Shown here: positions 8,123 through 17,853 of the stretch, piece by piece | Layout: each line of letters starts with the position of its first letter | How positions within the stretch are numbered: the stretch's first letter is position 1 | Source: Roseibium porphyridii | GTDB lineage: Bacteria > Pseudomonadota > Alphaproteobacteria > Rhizobiales > Stappiaceae | Direction: 5' to 3' | NCBI RefSeq assembly: GCF_026191725.2 | Contig: NZ_CP120863.1 | Span: forward strand, 2,026,001-2,090,000 | DNA length: 64,000 nt | Program-made: the position numbers and the translations under genes | The notes under the pieces: model-generated | Seen by the model: only the letters and a program-made list of their open reading frames with translations | Databases searched by the model: none | Told to the model about the DNA's origin: nothing

Positions 8123-9412
8123 ATGATGACGCTGATTGGGAAGAAAAAAGGTATCACCCGCCGCGGATTTCTGGCCGGAGCATCGGCCGGGCTAGCCGCG
8201 CCCGCGATCTTGACGCGCACTCGCGCCTATGCTGCGGATCCTGTGGTCAAAATCGGTCATGTCAGTCCGCGGACCGGTCCCCTGGCGGGATTTGCCGAGG
8301 CTGACGACTACGTTCTTGAGGGTATCCGCAAGGTGCTCGCAGCCGGTGTTGAGAACAATGGTAAGACCTATCAGGTTGAAATCATTTCCAAGGACAGCCA
8401 ATCCAATCCGAACCGTGCGGCTGAAGTGGCATCCGAACTGATCCTGGGTGATGAAGTCGACATCATTGTTGCGGCCTCCACGCCGGACACCACAAATCCG
8501 GTATCTGACCAGGCCGAACTGAACGAAGTGCCCTGCGTCACGACGGATTGTCCGTGGCAACCGTACTTTTTTGGAAGAAACGGCGACCCGGCAACCGGGT
8601 TTGACTACACCTATCATTTCTTCTGGGGCCTGGAAGACGTCATCAAGGCTTTCCTGGCGCTGTGGGAGGAAAGCGGCGTTGAGCGCAAGGTTGGCGGGCT
8701 TTTCCCCAATGATGCGGATGGCAATGCCTGGGGCGACGAGATCCACGGCTTTCCGCCGGCCTTGATCGGCAGTGGATTCGAGCTGACAGATCCTGGCCGC
8801 TATCAGCCTCTAACGGATGATTTCTCCAGTCAGATCTCGGCGTTCAAGGAAGCGGGATGCGATATCATTACCGGCAATATGATACCGCCCGATTTCGGAA
8901 CTTTCTGGTCGCAGTCCGCGCAACAAGGCTTCAATCCGAAGGTGGTGACCATCGGCAAGGCTCTTCTTTTCCCCTCTGTTATTGAGTCTCTTGGGGAGCG
9001 TGGCAACGGTCTGACATCTGAAATCTGGTGGACACCGAACCATCCATTCAGCTCTTCCCTGACCGGCGTATCAGCGAAGCAGCTCGCGGAAGGGTATACA
9101 GCATCGTCCGGCCGGCCATGGACACAGCCCATCGGCTTCAAACATGCACTCTTTGAAGTGACGACAGACGTTATTCGGCGCAGTGCTGATCTGGATGATC
9201 CGAATGCGATCCTGGAAGCCATCTCCAAAACCGATCTGGCTACGGTCGTTGGTCACGTGAACTGGGACTTTGGCCCGGTCAAGAACGTGTCCAAGACGCC
9301 GCTGGTTGCAGGACAGTGGCAGAAGGGGGCAAATGGGATGGAGCTGGTGATCACCTCCAATCACAGCGCACCCGAGATTCCGACAACAGGGACCTTGCAG
9401 TTGCTTTCCTGA
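8123..9412 (+). CDS. Branched-chain amino acid-type ABC substrate-binding protein, Tat signal
   Basis: 429-residue periplasmic solute-binding protein of the Leu/Ile/Val (type I) class. Residues 1-38 form a twin-arginine signal (ITRRGFLAG, then hydrophobic core, cleavage probably after AYA), so it is exported folded. The mature part has the two-lobe periplasmic-binding fold with early PVVKIGHVSPRTGPLAGFA. GGGAGGAAAG lies directly upstream of two in-frame ATGs (8123, 8126). It supplies the LivGFHM-type transporter encoded next; the ligand in this family is often not an amino acid but an aromatic or aliphatic acid or amide. Confidence 0.88.
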   Translation: MMTLIGKKKGITRRGFLAGASAGLAAPAILTRTRAYAADPVVKIGHVSPRTGPLAGFAEADDYVLEGIRKVLAAGVENNGKTYQVEIISKDSQSNPNRAAEVASELILGDEVDIIVAASTPDTTNPVSDQAELNEVPCVTTDCPWQPYFFGRNGDPATGFDYTYHFFWGLEDVIKAFLALWEESGVERKVGGLFPNDADGNAWGDEIHGFPPALIGSGFELTDPGRYQPLTDDFSSQISAFKEAGCDIITGNMIPPDFGTFWSQSAQQGFNPKVVTIGKALLFPSVIESLGERGNGLTSEIWWTPNHPFSSSLTGVSAKQLAEGYTASSGRPWTQPIGFKHALFEVTTDVIRRSADLDDPNAILEAISKTDLATVVGHVNWDFGPVKNVSKTPLVAGQWQKGANGMELVITSNHSAPEIPTTGTLQLLS

Positions 9413-9480
9413 TGCCTGGACGGCGCGTGGCTTCCAGGCCGCGCGCCAGCCCCTCCAAGACACCAGCTCTGAAGGTCTGC

Positions 9481-10209
9481 ATGAAACCGGTCCTAGAACT
9501 ACAATCCGTTTCCAAAGCGTATGGCGCGATCACCGTGGCCGATGACCTGAGCTATCAACTCGGGAGCGGTGAGGCACTGGGTGTGATTGGCCCCAATGGC
9601 GCCGGAAAAACATCCATGTTCAATCTGATCACAGGAACGGTTCGCTCCGACCGGGGAACGATCTACCTCAACGGACAGGATGTGACACGACATTCGGCAG
9701 CCAAACGCTGCCGGGCTGGTGTCGCACGTTCGTTCCAGATCCCGCAGCCCTTTTCCAGGATGACGGTCTTTGAGAACACGCTGGTCGCGGCCACACACGG
9801 AACCCAGAACACGCTAGCTGCAGCCAATGCGCATTGCCTTGAAGTTCTGGAGCTGACTGGTTTGATCGACCGTGCGAATGATCCGGCTGGCAAGTTGACA
9901 TTGCTTGGCCGCAAGCGGCTGGAATTGGCACGCGCCCTGTGCGCCCGGCCACAAGTTCTGCTTCTGGACGAGATTGCCGGCGGCCTGACGGAAAAGGAGT
10001 GCCAGGATCTCGTCACGACGATCAACACGATCCGCCAGACCGGTCTGTCGATCATCTGGATCGAACATATCGTTCACGCGCTTCTCTCCGTTGTCGACCG
10101 CCTGATCGTCATCGATTTCGGCAGGAAGATCGCTGACGGCGATCCGAAGGAAACCATGGCGAGCCAAGCCGTGCAGGAGATTTACATGGGGGTGGATGCA
10201 GATGGCTGA
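9481..10209 (+). CDS. ABC transporter ATP-binding protein, LivG type
   Basis: 242-residue ATPase of a branched-chain-type importer. Walker A GPNGAGKT is at 37-44 and Walker B is LLLDEIAGGLT, where the usual DEPxAGL is DEIAGGL. The ABC signature (normally LSYGQQR/LSGGQ) is replaced by LTLLGRKRLE, a notable departure. The ATG at 9481 is preceded by GAAGG; an in-frame ATG at 9412 overlapping the previous stop has no ribosome site and encodes an Arg/Pro-rich stretch unlike the family. It pairs with the LivF-type ATPase, which keeps a canonical signature. Confidence 0.87.
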   Translation: MKPVLELQSVSKAYGAITVADDLSYQLGSGEALGVIGPNGAGKTSMFNLITGTVRSDRGTIYLNGQDVTRHSAAKRCRAGVARSFQIPQPFSRMTVFENTLVAATHGTQNTLAAANAHCLEVLELTGLIDRANDPAGKLTLLGRKRLELARALCARPQVLLLDEIAGGLTEKECQDLVTTINTIRQTGLSIIWIEHIVHALLSVVDRLIVIDFGRKIADGDPKETMASQAVQEIYMGVDADG

Positions 10210-10906
10210 TGCATTGCTGTCCACACAGGCTCTTGAAGCCTATTACGGCGATTTCCAAGCACTTTTTGGAATTTCGATTGATGTCTTTCCCGGGGAAGTT
10301 ATCGCCATCATCGGCGCCAACGGTGCTGGCAAAACCACGCTGATGCGGTCTATTACCGGACTGATCAGGAACCAACCCGACATGGTGTTATGGAATGGCG
10401 AGGCCATCGGTTCGCGTCGCGCAGATCAGGTCGCTGCGGCAGGCATTGCCATGGTTCCGGAAGGGCGCCAGCTTTTTCAGTCATTATCGGTCGAAGAGAA
10501 CCTCATCATCGGCGGGCAGATGGGTCGCAAGGGGCCCTGGTCGCTCGAGAAGGTTTTTGAGTTGTTCCCGATCCTGAAGGAGCGGAGGAACGTTCCTTCA
10601 ACGGCACTCTCAGGTGGTCAGCAACAGATGGTCGCCATCGGACGCGCCCTGATGTCGAACCCGCAAATACTGCTTTTCGATGAAATCAGCCTTGGTCTCG
10701 CACCCATTATCATCAAATCGATCTACGAAGCGCTGCCAAACATTATCGGTGAGGGCATGAGTGCCATCATCGTTGAGCAGGACATAGCCAAAGCCCTGAG
10801 TGTTTCCAGCCGTGTTTACTGCCTACAGGAAGGCCGAATTTCCCTGGAAGGGCGTCCTGAGACGCTGAACCGCGACGACATCAGCGCCGCTTACTTCGGA
10901 GTTTGA
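10202..10906 (+). CDS. ABC transporter ATP-binding protein, LivF type
   Basis: 234-residue ATPase, the second nucleotide-binding subunit of the importer. Walker A GANGAGKT (38-45), canonical signature LSGGQQQM and Walker B LLFDEISLGLAP are all visible. The ATG at 10202 lies 9 bases after a G-run and overlaps the LivG gene by 8 bases; an ATG at 10196 is also possible. It heterodimerises with the LivG-type subunit under the LivH/LivM permeases. Confidence 0.9.
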   Translation: MADALLSTQALEAYYGDFQALFGISIDVFPGEVIAIIGANGAGKTTLMRSITGLIRNQPDMVLWNGEAIGSRRADQVAAAGIAMVPEGRQLFQSLSVEENLIIGGQMGRKGPWSLEKVFELFPILKERRNVPSTALSGGQQQMVAIGRALMSNPQILLFDEISLGLAPIIIKSIYEALPNIIGEGMSAIIVEQDIAKALSVSSRVYCLQEGRISLEGRPETLNRDDISAAYFGV

Positions 10907-10907
10907 G

Positions 10908-11771
10908 ATGGATTGGATCAACGCCATCATTCAAGGGATCCTGCTCGGCGGGCTTTATGCGCTTTTCGCTGCGGGTCTCTCACTCATTTTCGGTGTGATG
11001 CGCCTGGTGAATATTGCACACGGCGACTTCATCGTTCTGGCGGCTTTTCTGGGGCTTTCGGTGACGTCAGTGCTCGGGATTTCTCCTTTACTTGCGCTAT
11101 TGCTGGTGGTCCCGGCAATGGCCGCGCTGGGATATGTGCTGCAGCGCGGCATCCTCAATCAAACGCTTGGAGACGACATCCTGCCTCCCTTGCTGGTGAC
11201 CTTCGGGCTTTCGGTTATCATCCAGAACGGTCTCCTTGAGATCTATAGCGCCGACCCTCAGAAGATGAGTGCCGGACCGATAGAGACAGCCAGCATTGCA
11301 CTGCCCGGTGACCTCAACGTCGGTGTCTTGCCGCTCATCATGTTCCTGGTGGCTGTCGTGGTGATCGCCGGTCTGCAATGGGTATTCTACCGCTCCGCAT
11401 TGGGCAGAGCATTCCGGGCCGTCTCCGACAAACAGGATATTGCTGAACTCATGGGTCTGAACAAGGCACATGTCTTCGGGCTTGCGATGGCTTTGTCTCT
11501 TGCTGTGGTCGCCATTGCCGGGGTTTTTCTGGGCATTCGAACCAGTTTCGATCCGTCGATCGGTCCTGGCCGTCTCATATTTGGGTTTGAAGCCGTGATT
11601 ATCGGCGGGCTCGGAAATCTCTGGGGCACATTGATTGGTGGCATCATCCTGGGGGTCAGCCAGAACATCGGCGCGCAGATCAATCCGGGGTGGCAGCTTC
11701 TTGCCGGCCACATCGCCTTCCTCTTCGTGCTTGCCGTCAGGCCCCGCGGACTGTTTCCGAGGATCGACTGA
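10908..11771 (+). CDS. Branched-chain-type ABC permease, LivH type
   Basis: 287-residue inner-membrane permease with about eight helices. The N-terminus GILLGGLYALFAAGLSLIFGVMRLVNIAHGDF is characteristic of LivH. It starts one base after the LivF stop and its stop shares a base with the LivM start (TGATG), so the four transporter genes are translationally coupled. Confidence 0.92.
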   Translation: MDWINAIIQGILLGGLYALFAAGLSLIFGVMRLVNIAHGDFIVLAAFLGLSVTSVLGISPLLALLLVVPAMAALGYVLQRGILNQTLGDDILPPLLVTFGLSVIIQNGLLEIYSADPQKMSAGPIETASIALPGDLNVGVLPLIMFLVAVVVIAGLQWVFYRSALGRAFRAVSDKQDIAELMGLNKAHVFGLAMALSLAVVAIAGVFLGIRTSFDPSIGPGRLIFGFEAVIIGGLGNLWGTLIGGIILGVSQNIGAQINPGWQLLAGHIAFLFVLAVRPRGLFPRID

Positions 11772-12793
11772 TGACTACGACAACTTATTCGATATCCCGA
11801 TCCTCGACGGTGACCCGGACGGCTGCGGTCGTCGGTATTCTGGTCGTTGCCGGTTTGATTGCAGCACCCTGGTGGGCAGGCCGAGCAGACATGAGACTGT
11901 TGAGCGAGATGTTTCTCTATCTCTCTCTTGCATGCCTTTGGAACCTGCTCGCCGGGTATGCAGGGCTGGTCTCTGTCGGTCAGCAGGCGTTTGTCGGCTT
12001 TGGTGGCTACATGCTCTTCGCTCTTGCGATCTTTGCCGGTGTCTCGCCGATCGTGGCCATACCTCTGGCCGGGATACTTGGAGCCCTTGTCGCTGTGCCC
12101 GTGGCCTTGCTTATCTTCAGGCTGCGCGGCGCTTATTTTGCGATTGGAACCTGGGTGATCGCCGAGGTGTTCCGACTGTCATTTGCGCAGATTTCCGCAC
12201 TCGGCGGTGGGTCCGGCACCAGCCTGCCTGTGGCCATCGTGCGTGGCATGGCCTCCAACCGCTCAATGCGTGAAGCAACGACATACTGGCTAGCGCTTGG
12301 AATGGCCGTCCTGGTGCTCGTGGTGATCTACATGTTGCTGCGATCCCGCAACGGTCTGGCGCTGACCGCGATACGCGACAGCGAGGTGGCGTCGGAGAGT
12401 TTTGGCATCGATATCTGGCGGCACAAATTCGTTGTCTACATCATTGCTGCGGGTCTGACGGCGATGACCGGTGCATTGATCTTCCTGCAAAAACTCCGGA
12501 TTTCCCCGGATGCAGCCTTCAATGTCAATGACTGGACTGCCTTTGTCATTTTCATTGTCGTTATCGGCGGCATTGGAACACTGGAGGGGCCGATTATTGG
12601 TGTGATCGTGTTCTTCCTGCTGAGAGAGACGCTCTCGGATCTTGGTACGACTTACCTGCTCATTCTTGGTGTCGTGGCCATCGTTGTCATGCTGAAAGCC
12701 CCCAAAGGCCTGTGGGGAACCCTGAAGGAACGCACGGGGCTGGAGCTTTTCCCGCTGTCGCGCCGGGTCGTGAAAAACAAATCGGACAAATGA
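11771..12793 (+). CDS. Branched-chain-type ABC permease, LivM type
   Basis: 340-residue permease, the second membrane subunit. Typical LivM elements are visible: SLACLWNLLAGYAGLVSVGQQAFVGFGGY near residues 50-80 and the AIRDSEVASESFGID loop around 200-215, which contacts the ATPase. The ATG at 11771 overlaps the LivH stop by one base; an upstream in-frame ATG at 11690 lies inside livH and would add an unrelated basic extension. Confidence 0.92.
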   Translation: MTTTTYSISRSSTVTRTAAVVGILVVAGLIAAPWWAGRADMRLLSEMFLYLSLACLWNLLAGYAGLVSVGQQAFVGFGGYMLFALAIFAGVSPIVAIPLAGILGALVAVPVALLIFRLRGAYFAIGTWVIAEVFRLSFAQISALGGGSGTSLPVAIVRGMASNRSMREATTYWLALGMAVLVLVVIYMLLRSRNGLALTAIRDSEVASESFGIDIWRHKFVVYIIAAGLTAMTGALIFLQKLRISPDAAFNVNDWTAFVIFIVVIGGIGTLEGPIIGVIVFFLLRETLSDLGTTYLLILGVVAIVVMLKAPKGLWGTLKERTGLELFPLSRRVVKNKSDK

Positions 12794-12803
12794 GGAGGCG
12801 GTC

Positions 12804-13739
12804 TTGGCCGGTAAACGCAACAAAACCATCATCACATGCGCGGTGACCGGGGCCATCCACACGCCCACAATGTCTGACGCTCTGCCATATACCTATGATG
12901 CTATTGCCGAGCAGGCGATTGAAGCGGCTGAAGCAGGGGCATCCATTCTGCATCTTCATGCGCGCAACAACGAAACGGGCGCACCATCCGTTGATCCGGC
13001 CGACTTTGCGCCGTTCCTGCCGCGCATCAAGCAGGCAACCGATGCTGTCATCAACATTTCAACGGGCGGATCCCTAACCCTGTCCATTCAGGACCGGATC
13101 AGACCGGCTGCGACTTTCAGCGCCGAAATGTGTTCGATGAATATGGGAAGCATGAACTTTTCTTTTCATCCTCTTGCCAAACGATACGACAGTTGGAAGT
13201 TCGACTGGGAGCGGGACTATGTCGCGAATTCGGACGGCAATATCTTTCGCAATACCTTCAAGGATATCCGCGAAGCGGCCGAGACACTTGCCCCGCATGA
13301 CATCAAATTCGAGCATGAGTGCTATGATGTCGGCCACCTCTACAATCTGAAATTCTGTATGGATACCGGATTGTTCAAGGCTCCGATCTTCATTCAGTTC
13401 GTCATGGGTATTCTGGGGGGCATAGGAGCGGATATCGACAATCTCGTGTTCATGAAGAAGACTGCCGACAAGCTGTTTGGAGATGACTATCGCTGGTCGA
13501 TCCTGGCAGCCGGCAACGCCCAGATCCCTATGGCCACTACGGCCAGCCAGATGGGTGGGAACGTGCGTGTCGGCCTTGAAGACAGCCTATTTATAGCGCG
13601 GGGAGAACTGGCACGCTCGAATGCGGAACAGGTCGCCAAGATCCGCCGCATTGTCGAAGAGCTGGGGAGTGAGGTGGCTACACCTGAAGAAGCAAGGGAA
13701 ATCCTCGATCTGAAGGGTGGGGACCGGGTTGCATTCTGA
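12804..13739 (+). CDS. BKACE-family (DUF849) beta-keto acid cleavage enzyme, TTG start
   Basis: 311-residue beta-keto acid cleavage enzyme: it condenses a beta-keto acid with acetyl-CoA and splits it into acetoacetate and a new acyl-CoA, using a Zn-bound TIM barrel. The family opening K-x-IITCAVTGAIHTP and the metal-ligand pair HLHARN (near residue 50) are present. The start is TTG at 12804, strongly supported by GAGGAGG at 12793-12799 and by the family N-terminus; the first ATG would remove the first catalytic strand. It closes the operon, and its substrate is probably the beta-keto product of the dehydrogenases upstream. Confidence 0.9.
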   Translation: MAGKRNKTIITCAVTGAIHTPTMSDALPYTYDAIAEQAIEAAEAGASILHLHARNNETGAPSVDPADFAPFLPRIKQATDAVINISTGGSLTLSIQDRIRPAATFSAEMCSMNMGSMNFSFHPLAKRYDSWKFDWERDYVANSDGNIFRNTFKDIREAAETLAPHDIKFEHECYDVGHLYNLKFCMDTGLFKAPIFIQFVMGILGGIGADIDNLVFMKKTADKLFGDDYRWSILAAGNAQIPMATTASQMGGNVRVGLEDSLFIARGELARSNAEQVAKIRRIVEELGSEVATPEEAREILDLKGGDRVAF

Positions 13740-13762
13740 GGGTCGCAACCTTGAGCCAATCG

Positions 13763-13787
13763 GCGGCGGCAAAGACACCGCCACCAG
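13763..13787. terminator. GC-rich hairpin between convergent genes
   Basis: GGCGG pairs with CCGCC around a short loop (13766-13784 region) between the convergent BKACE and dabA genes. There is no strong T-run, so this is only a candidate bidirectional terminator. Confidence 0.3.
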
Positions 13788-13821
13788 TTCTGATTTGTCA
13801 GTCAACGGATATGCTGAAAGC

Positions 13822-16197
13822 TCAGGCGGCCTTGTCCAAATGATCCTCGACTGACCATTTCCCTCCAGGCTGATAGCGGCTCACAGCTGTGCCCTCTTTC
13901 ATTGCGAAGAGATGCAGCCAACCATTGTCGAAAAGGGCCGCGACCTCAGGATGCGCCTCAAGGACAGCAGATATTGCATCCTGAGGGGCTTCGATCAGCA
14001 CAGACAAACGCAGCGGTTTGTGAACCAGTTTCTTGCCGTCATGGAGGGTCTGCCAAGGCAGGCCGGGTTTCAAGGCGCCGCCATTTCCTTCGACCACCCC
14101 AATTCCGCCAACCGCGTTGTGGATCAGTTTGTTGCCGCCGCCGAAGACTTCCGGTGCAACCGAAGACCCGTAATATTGCAGGCTGATCCAACTCGCCACG
14201 ACCACCGGCGCCGTCAGGATTAGTTCCAGGGTTTTGAAGTCTTCGTCTGATTGCCAATCGTAACTGTGAAGGAAGGCGCGACCCTCCAAATCCGCCGTTG
14301 CGGTGACATACCGTGGGGCGGCAACAAATGCGGCGCATCCAGCAAGACCCCATTCCGGTCGGACCTGCGACCAGTCCATGGCCCTGGAGGCGATGGAGGA
14401 GGCTCTGGCGCCCGGCAGTCGAAGCGCTCGTTCGGCGCGCGCTGCGGCACCTGCTTGTGCCAGCCACTTTTCCAGAGAAAGGACTTCCGTTCCGCTTTGG
14501 CCGCAATCCTCCGGATAGAGGGTAACATTGTCCGTTGTAGTGTCGTGAAGGCCCGCAATGAAGTGCGTATCTGAAGGGATTTCGATGCCTTTGGTGGGAA
14601 ATCCGTCGCGGGTTTCTGGGTCGTTGAGCAGTGATGCCAGCAGCCGCGCGGACACTTCTCCTGAATATCCGCCGCAAGCGCCACAATGGTAGGCACTCTT
14701 GTGAGGATTGTTTGTCATCTGCGCTCCATGGCCAACGAGAAGGACCGTCGGGGCATGACCCTTTGTCAGGCTCATGGCCTTCAACACGGTGGCCGCAATT
14801 TCAATCTTTGTTTTGGTGTCCAGATCCGGATCTAGGTACGGGGCTGGTGAATGCCCAGACTTGTTACCAGCAATGCCGATGGCGTTTCGGACCAACTTGA
14901 GCCCATAGAGCGGACCGGCGGCCTCGACAAATGCAAACGAGGAAACGGCAGCCTGGCGAAACCGATCAAAGGCCCGCAGCACACGGCGTCCGACCCGTTC
15001 GTTGTGTTCAGTTTTTTTGTCACCTTGACTTGATGATGCCAGAGCGGGTTTCAACAGGACCGGCAGGTGGTTTTCAACGACGTCCGACCCATGGTCTGTG
15101 TGCGCAAGTGGCAGGCCGAAGAAACCGGCAAATCCAATGGTCTCTATGCCCGTGTTCTGGCTTTCAAGCGCGCGCCGGAAGACCTCGGAGCGAACATCAA
15201 TACAAAAGGCAGCTTGAACCGTAGGGCGCTTGAGCCCAGCGTTGGATGATCCAAGCTTAGATTTGATTTCGCGCTGGTAGGCGCGCTCGGCAGCTTCCTG
15301 CAGAATTCCGTCAACTACCTGATCGCATGACGCTGCAAGCGGCTCCTCGTGCGCCGAGATTTCATCCTTCCACTGGTCGTTGATCTCGGGAAACTGCATG
15401 AGCAGGGCGTCCTCCCAGATCAGCCGAATGGCCAAAAGATCGGCAAGCGTTGTGTCTGTTCCGCCAGTCAATTCGGCTTGCCAGAGCTGCCAGCGGGCGT
15501 GTTGTGCCCAGCCGCCAAGGTCGAGCAGAAGACGATGAAATGCTGTTTCAGCAGCAGCGATGCTGAGACCAAGACTTTCCGTTGTCTTCAAGACAGCTTG
15601 TTCAGAGGTGTCAGGGGACGCCGAAACACGCGAGCAAAATCCACCAAGACCAGCAATTTCTGGCGTAAGGTCCCGGCTGGCCCAGGCGCGCCAGGCCACA
15701 AGGGCTCCTTCGTCTGGTGCCGGTGTCCAGAGAGCTTGACCCCTGTCAAAATGACCTGAAGCCCAAAGCCCGAATGTTCTTGAGATGACGGATGGCCAGT
15801 CGATACCGGTGGCGGTTGCAGCAAGGTCTGCGATTGTGCTGGCAGTCCTTGGCTTCCGTGCGGGCCGTGACGCAAGGCCTTTCAATGCTTCGAGATTGCC
15901 CGGTTTCAAGGGCGACGAGCTCGCGCCCAGAGCCGCGATCAAATCTTCATCGCCGATGCGTCCGGTTTGGATGTCTTCAAAGAGAACATTTCTTGGTTGT
16001 GTTGCGTTGACACCGGCAACACGGGCAAGACGTGCCGAGGCAGCTGCAATGTTTTCATTCACCTGACCGAGAAACGGATTGACCGCGACCGTGGCGTCAA
16101 GCGGGAATGCGGGAGGGATAGCGCGGATGGCGGCTTCCCCTGCCTGCAAGATGCCTGATTTCCGGGCCGACGTGAATTGAGCGTGTTTGATGAACAT
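13822..16197 (-). CDS. dabA: Inorganic carbon transporter subunit DabA (DUF2309/UPF0753)
   Basis: 791-residue cytoplasmic subunit of the DAB system, which with membrane partner DabB converts CO2 to bicarbonate vectorially. The beta-carbonic-anhydrase-like zinc residues are all visible: Cys332 and Asp334 in FCIDVRSE, His490 in VGHGAQ and Cys505 in YHCGACGG. The start at 16197 is chosen because CCGGGAGAAC precedes it and the protein then begins in the family manner; the open frame extends upstream into dabB. The 16-base gap to dabB shows co-transcription. Confidence 0.92.
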   Translation of the reverse strand: MFIKHAQFTSARKSGILQAGEAAIRAIPPAFPLDATVAVNPFLGQVNENIAAASARLARVAGVNATQPRNVLFEDIQTGRIGDEDLIAALGASSSPLKPGNLEALKGLASRPARKPRTASTIADLAATATGIDWPSVISRTFGLWASGHFDRGQALWTPAPDEGALVAWRAWASRDLTPEIAGLGGFCSRVSASPDTSEQAVLKTTESLGLSIAAAETAFHRLLLDLGGWAQHARWQLWQAELTGGTDTTLADLLAIRLIWEDALLMQFPEINDQWKDEISAHEEPLAASCDQVVDGILQEAAERAYQREIKSKLGSSNAGLKRPTVQAAFCIDVRSEVFRRALESQNTGIETIGFAGFFGLPLAHTDHGSDVVENHLPVLLKPALASSSQGDKKTEHNERVGRRVLRAFDRFRQAAVSSFAFVEAAGPLYGLKLVRNAIGIAGNKSGHSPAPYLDPDLDTKTKIEIAATVLKAMSLTKGHAPTVLLVGHGAQMTNNPHKSAYHCGACGGYSGEVSARLLASLLNDPETRDGFPTKGIEIPSDTHFIAGLHDTTTDNVTLYPEDCGQSGTEVLSLEKWLAQAGAAARAERALRLPGARASSIASRAMDWSQVRPEWGLAGCAAFVAAPRYVTATADLEGRAFLHSYDWQSDEDFKTLELILTAPVVVASWISLQYYGSSVAPEVFGGGNKLIHNAVGGIGVVEGNGGALKPGLPWQTLHDGKKLVHKPLRLSVLIEAPQDAISAVLEAHPEVAALFDNGWLHLFAMKEGTAVSRYQPGGKWSVEDHLDKAA

Positions 16198-16213
16198 GTG
16201 TCGTTCTCCCGGC

Positions 16214-17776
16214 TTACTTGAACTTCGTGACCTGATAACCGCCAACGAAGCGATCAAGAAGTGCGTTGAGGTAAAGGCCGTTTGCGACATGGACGCGCAG
16301 GCCAGCCGTTGATGGATGGTGCGTCCAGAGTGGAAAAAGCGCCTGCGCGAAGGCAACGAGGCCGAACGACAGGACTGCCAACGTGATCAGTGCCCATTCC
16401 AGCGTTCCGGGGTCTGGTGCTGCCGGCAAAAGCGAGCCCCAAACCAGGTAAGAGGTTTGCTGAAAGGCGAAGTAGGCAAGTGCGACGATCGTGGCCAGGA
16501 CTGATGTCCGATAGGTCAGTTCCGCTGGTGCCTCGTCGGCGAGCCCCTGGGCGACAAGGTAGGAGACACCAAAGATCAGGATTGTGCCAATGGCCAGAAC
16601 TTGTGGCGACTTGGGACCAGCAATCAATGCGAAGACCAGGGAAAGAGCGCCATAAAGAACTAGAGCTATCGCAAATGATTTTGCGACATTTGTCATACTC
16701 GGCACGGCAATTGGGCCAGGCTTGCGCAGACCGGCAACAGCGACGATTGCCTCACCCGATGACAGGAATGCATGTGCCTTGTAGAGCGAATGCGCCACGA
16801 TGTGCAGGAGTGCGAGTGGCCACAAGCCGAGACCGCACTGAAGCAACATGAACCCCATTTGCGAAATCGTCGACCATGCAAGAGCCGTTTTGACGGCGCT
16901 TTGGGTTAGCATGACCACTGCGCCGAACAGGGCCGTCAGACCACCGAGGGCAACGAGCACACTCATGGAACCCGGGCTGGCCTGTACAAGTTCGGCGGTC
17001 CGGATCAACAAGAACCCGCCAGCATTGATGATGCCCGCATGAAGAAGTGCAGAAACCGGCGTGGGTGCTTCCATGACTTCCGTCAGCCAACCGTGGAGCG
17101 GGAAAGTTGCAGTCTTTAAAACTGCGGCAACTACAAGAAAGACGATGGCAAGGTGCTGCGTGAAAGTGAGCTCCGGTTTTACAGCCTGGGCAAGCGCTCC
17201 AAGATCTGTGGTCCCATAGGCGGTTATGAACAGGATACTGCTCAGGATCAGCGCCGCATCTCCAGCATGCCAGACAATGGCAAATTTGGTCGCCGCCCTG
17301 CGTGCTTCCGCCCGTTCAGGATAAAAAAGCAACAGTCTTCGCAGGCCAAATCCAAGGCCGATAAATCCGATCACAAGCACCGGAAGACTTCCAGCCTGCA
17401 CAAGGAACAGCACCGCGGCAAGCGTTGCGAGCATCAATCCGTGAAATGAACTTTCGCGTGGCTCACCTTCCAAATAGGTGCGAGAATACCGCAGGACGAT
17501 CCAGCCGATGAATGCCACAAGCATTGTCATCGTCGCACTGAGGGCATCCAGTCGAATTGCCAGAGCAAAAGGGCCGCCGGATAGCGCAAATTGCCATGAC
17601 CCGAAAGTGAGTAACTGCGCAAGGCCGCCGACAGAAAGAAATAGCGCAGCAAGCGCTGCGTATTCCGAAAGCCTTCCCGAAAAACCCGGCTGACCGCCAA
17701 ATCGAACTTTTGCGAACAATGCTGTTGCAAGCAAAAGTACCGGGGCCAGTAGGGCCAATGGAATGAGCTGCGACAT
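16214..17776 (-). CDS. dabB: Inorganic carbon transporter membrane subunit DabB (NuoL-like)
   Basis: 520-residue membrane protein homologous to the antiporter-like NuoL subunit of complex I, with about 13-14 helices. It contains the proton-channel region HGWLTEVMEAPTPVSALLHAGIINAGG typical of Nuo/Mrp-family proteins. DabB couples the cation gradient to CO2 hydration by DabA. Start at 17776 is preceded by GAGGCA. It is divergent from a LysR gene, as is common for dab operons. Confidence 0.93.
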   Translation of the reverse strand: MSQLIPLALLAPVLLLATALFAKVRFGGQPGFSGRLSEYAALAALFLSVGGLAQLLTFGSWQFALSGGPFALAIRLDALSATMTMLVAFIGWIVLRYSRTYLEGEPRESSFHGLMLATLAAVLFLVQAGSLPVLVIGFIGLGFGLRRLLLFYPERAEARRAATKFAIVWHAGDAALILSSILFITAYGTTDLGALAQAVKPELTFTQHLAIVFLVVAAVLKTATFPLHGWLTEVMEAPTPVSALLHAGIINAGGFLLIRTAELVQASPGSMSVLVALGGLTALFGAVVMLTQSAVKTALAWSTISQMGFMLLQCGLGLWPLALLHIVAHSLYKAHAFLSSGEAIVAVAGLRKPGPIAVPSMTNVAKSFAIALVLYGALSLVFALIAGPKSPQVLAIGTILIFGVSYLVAQGLADEAPAELTYRTSVLATIVALAYFAFQQTSYLVWGSLLPAAPDPGTLEWALITLAVLSFGLVAFAQALFPLWTHHPSTAGLRVHVANGLYLNALLDRFVGGYQVTKFK

Positions 17777-17853
17777 GGGGTGCCTCGCGATCGTTGCATG
17801 TGTCGCAGTGCATATAGCGGCTGGTATTAATTTTAAAAAATAGATATATTATC

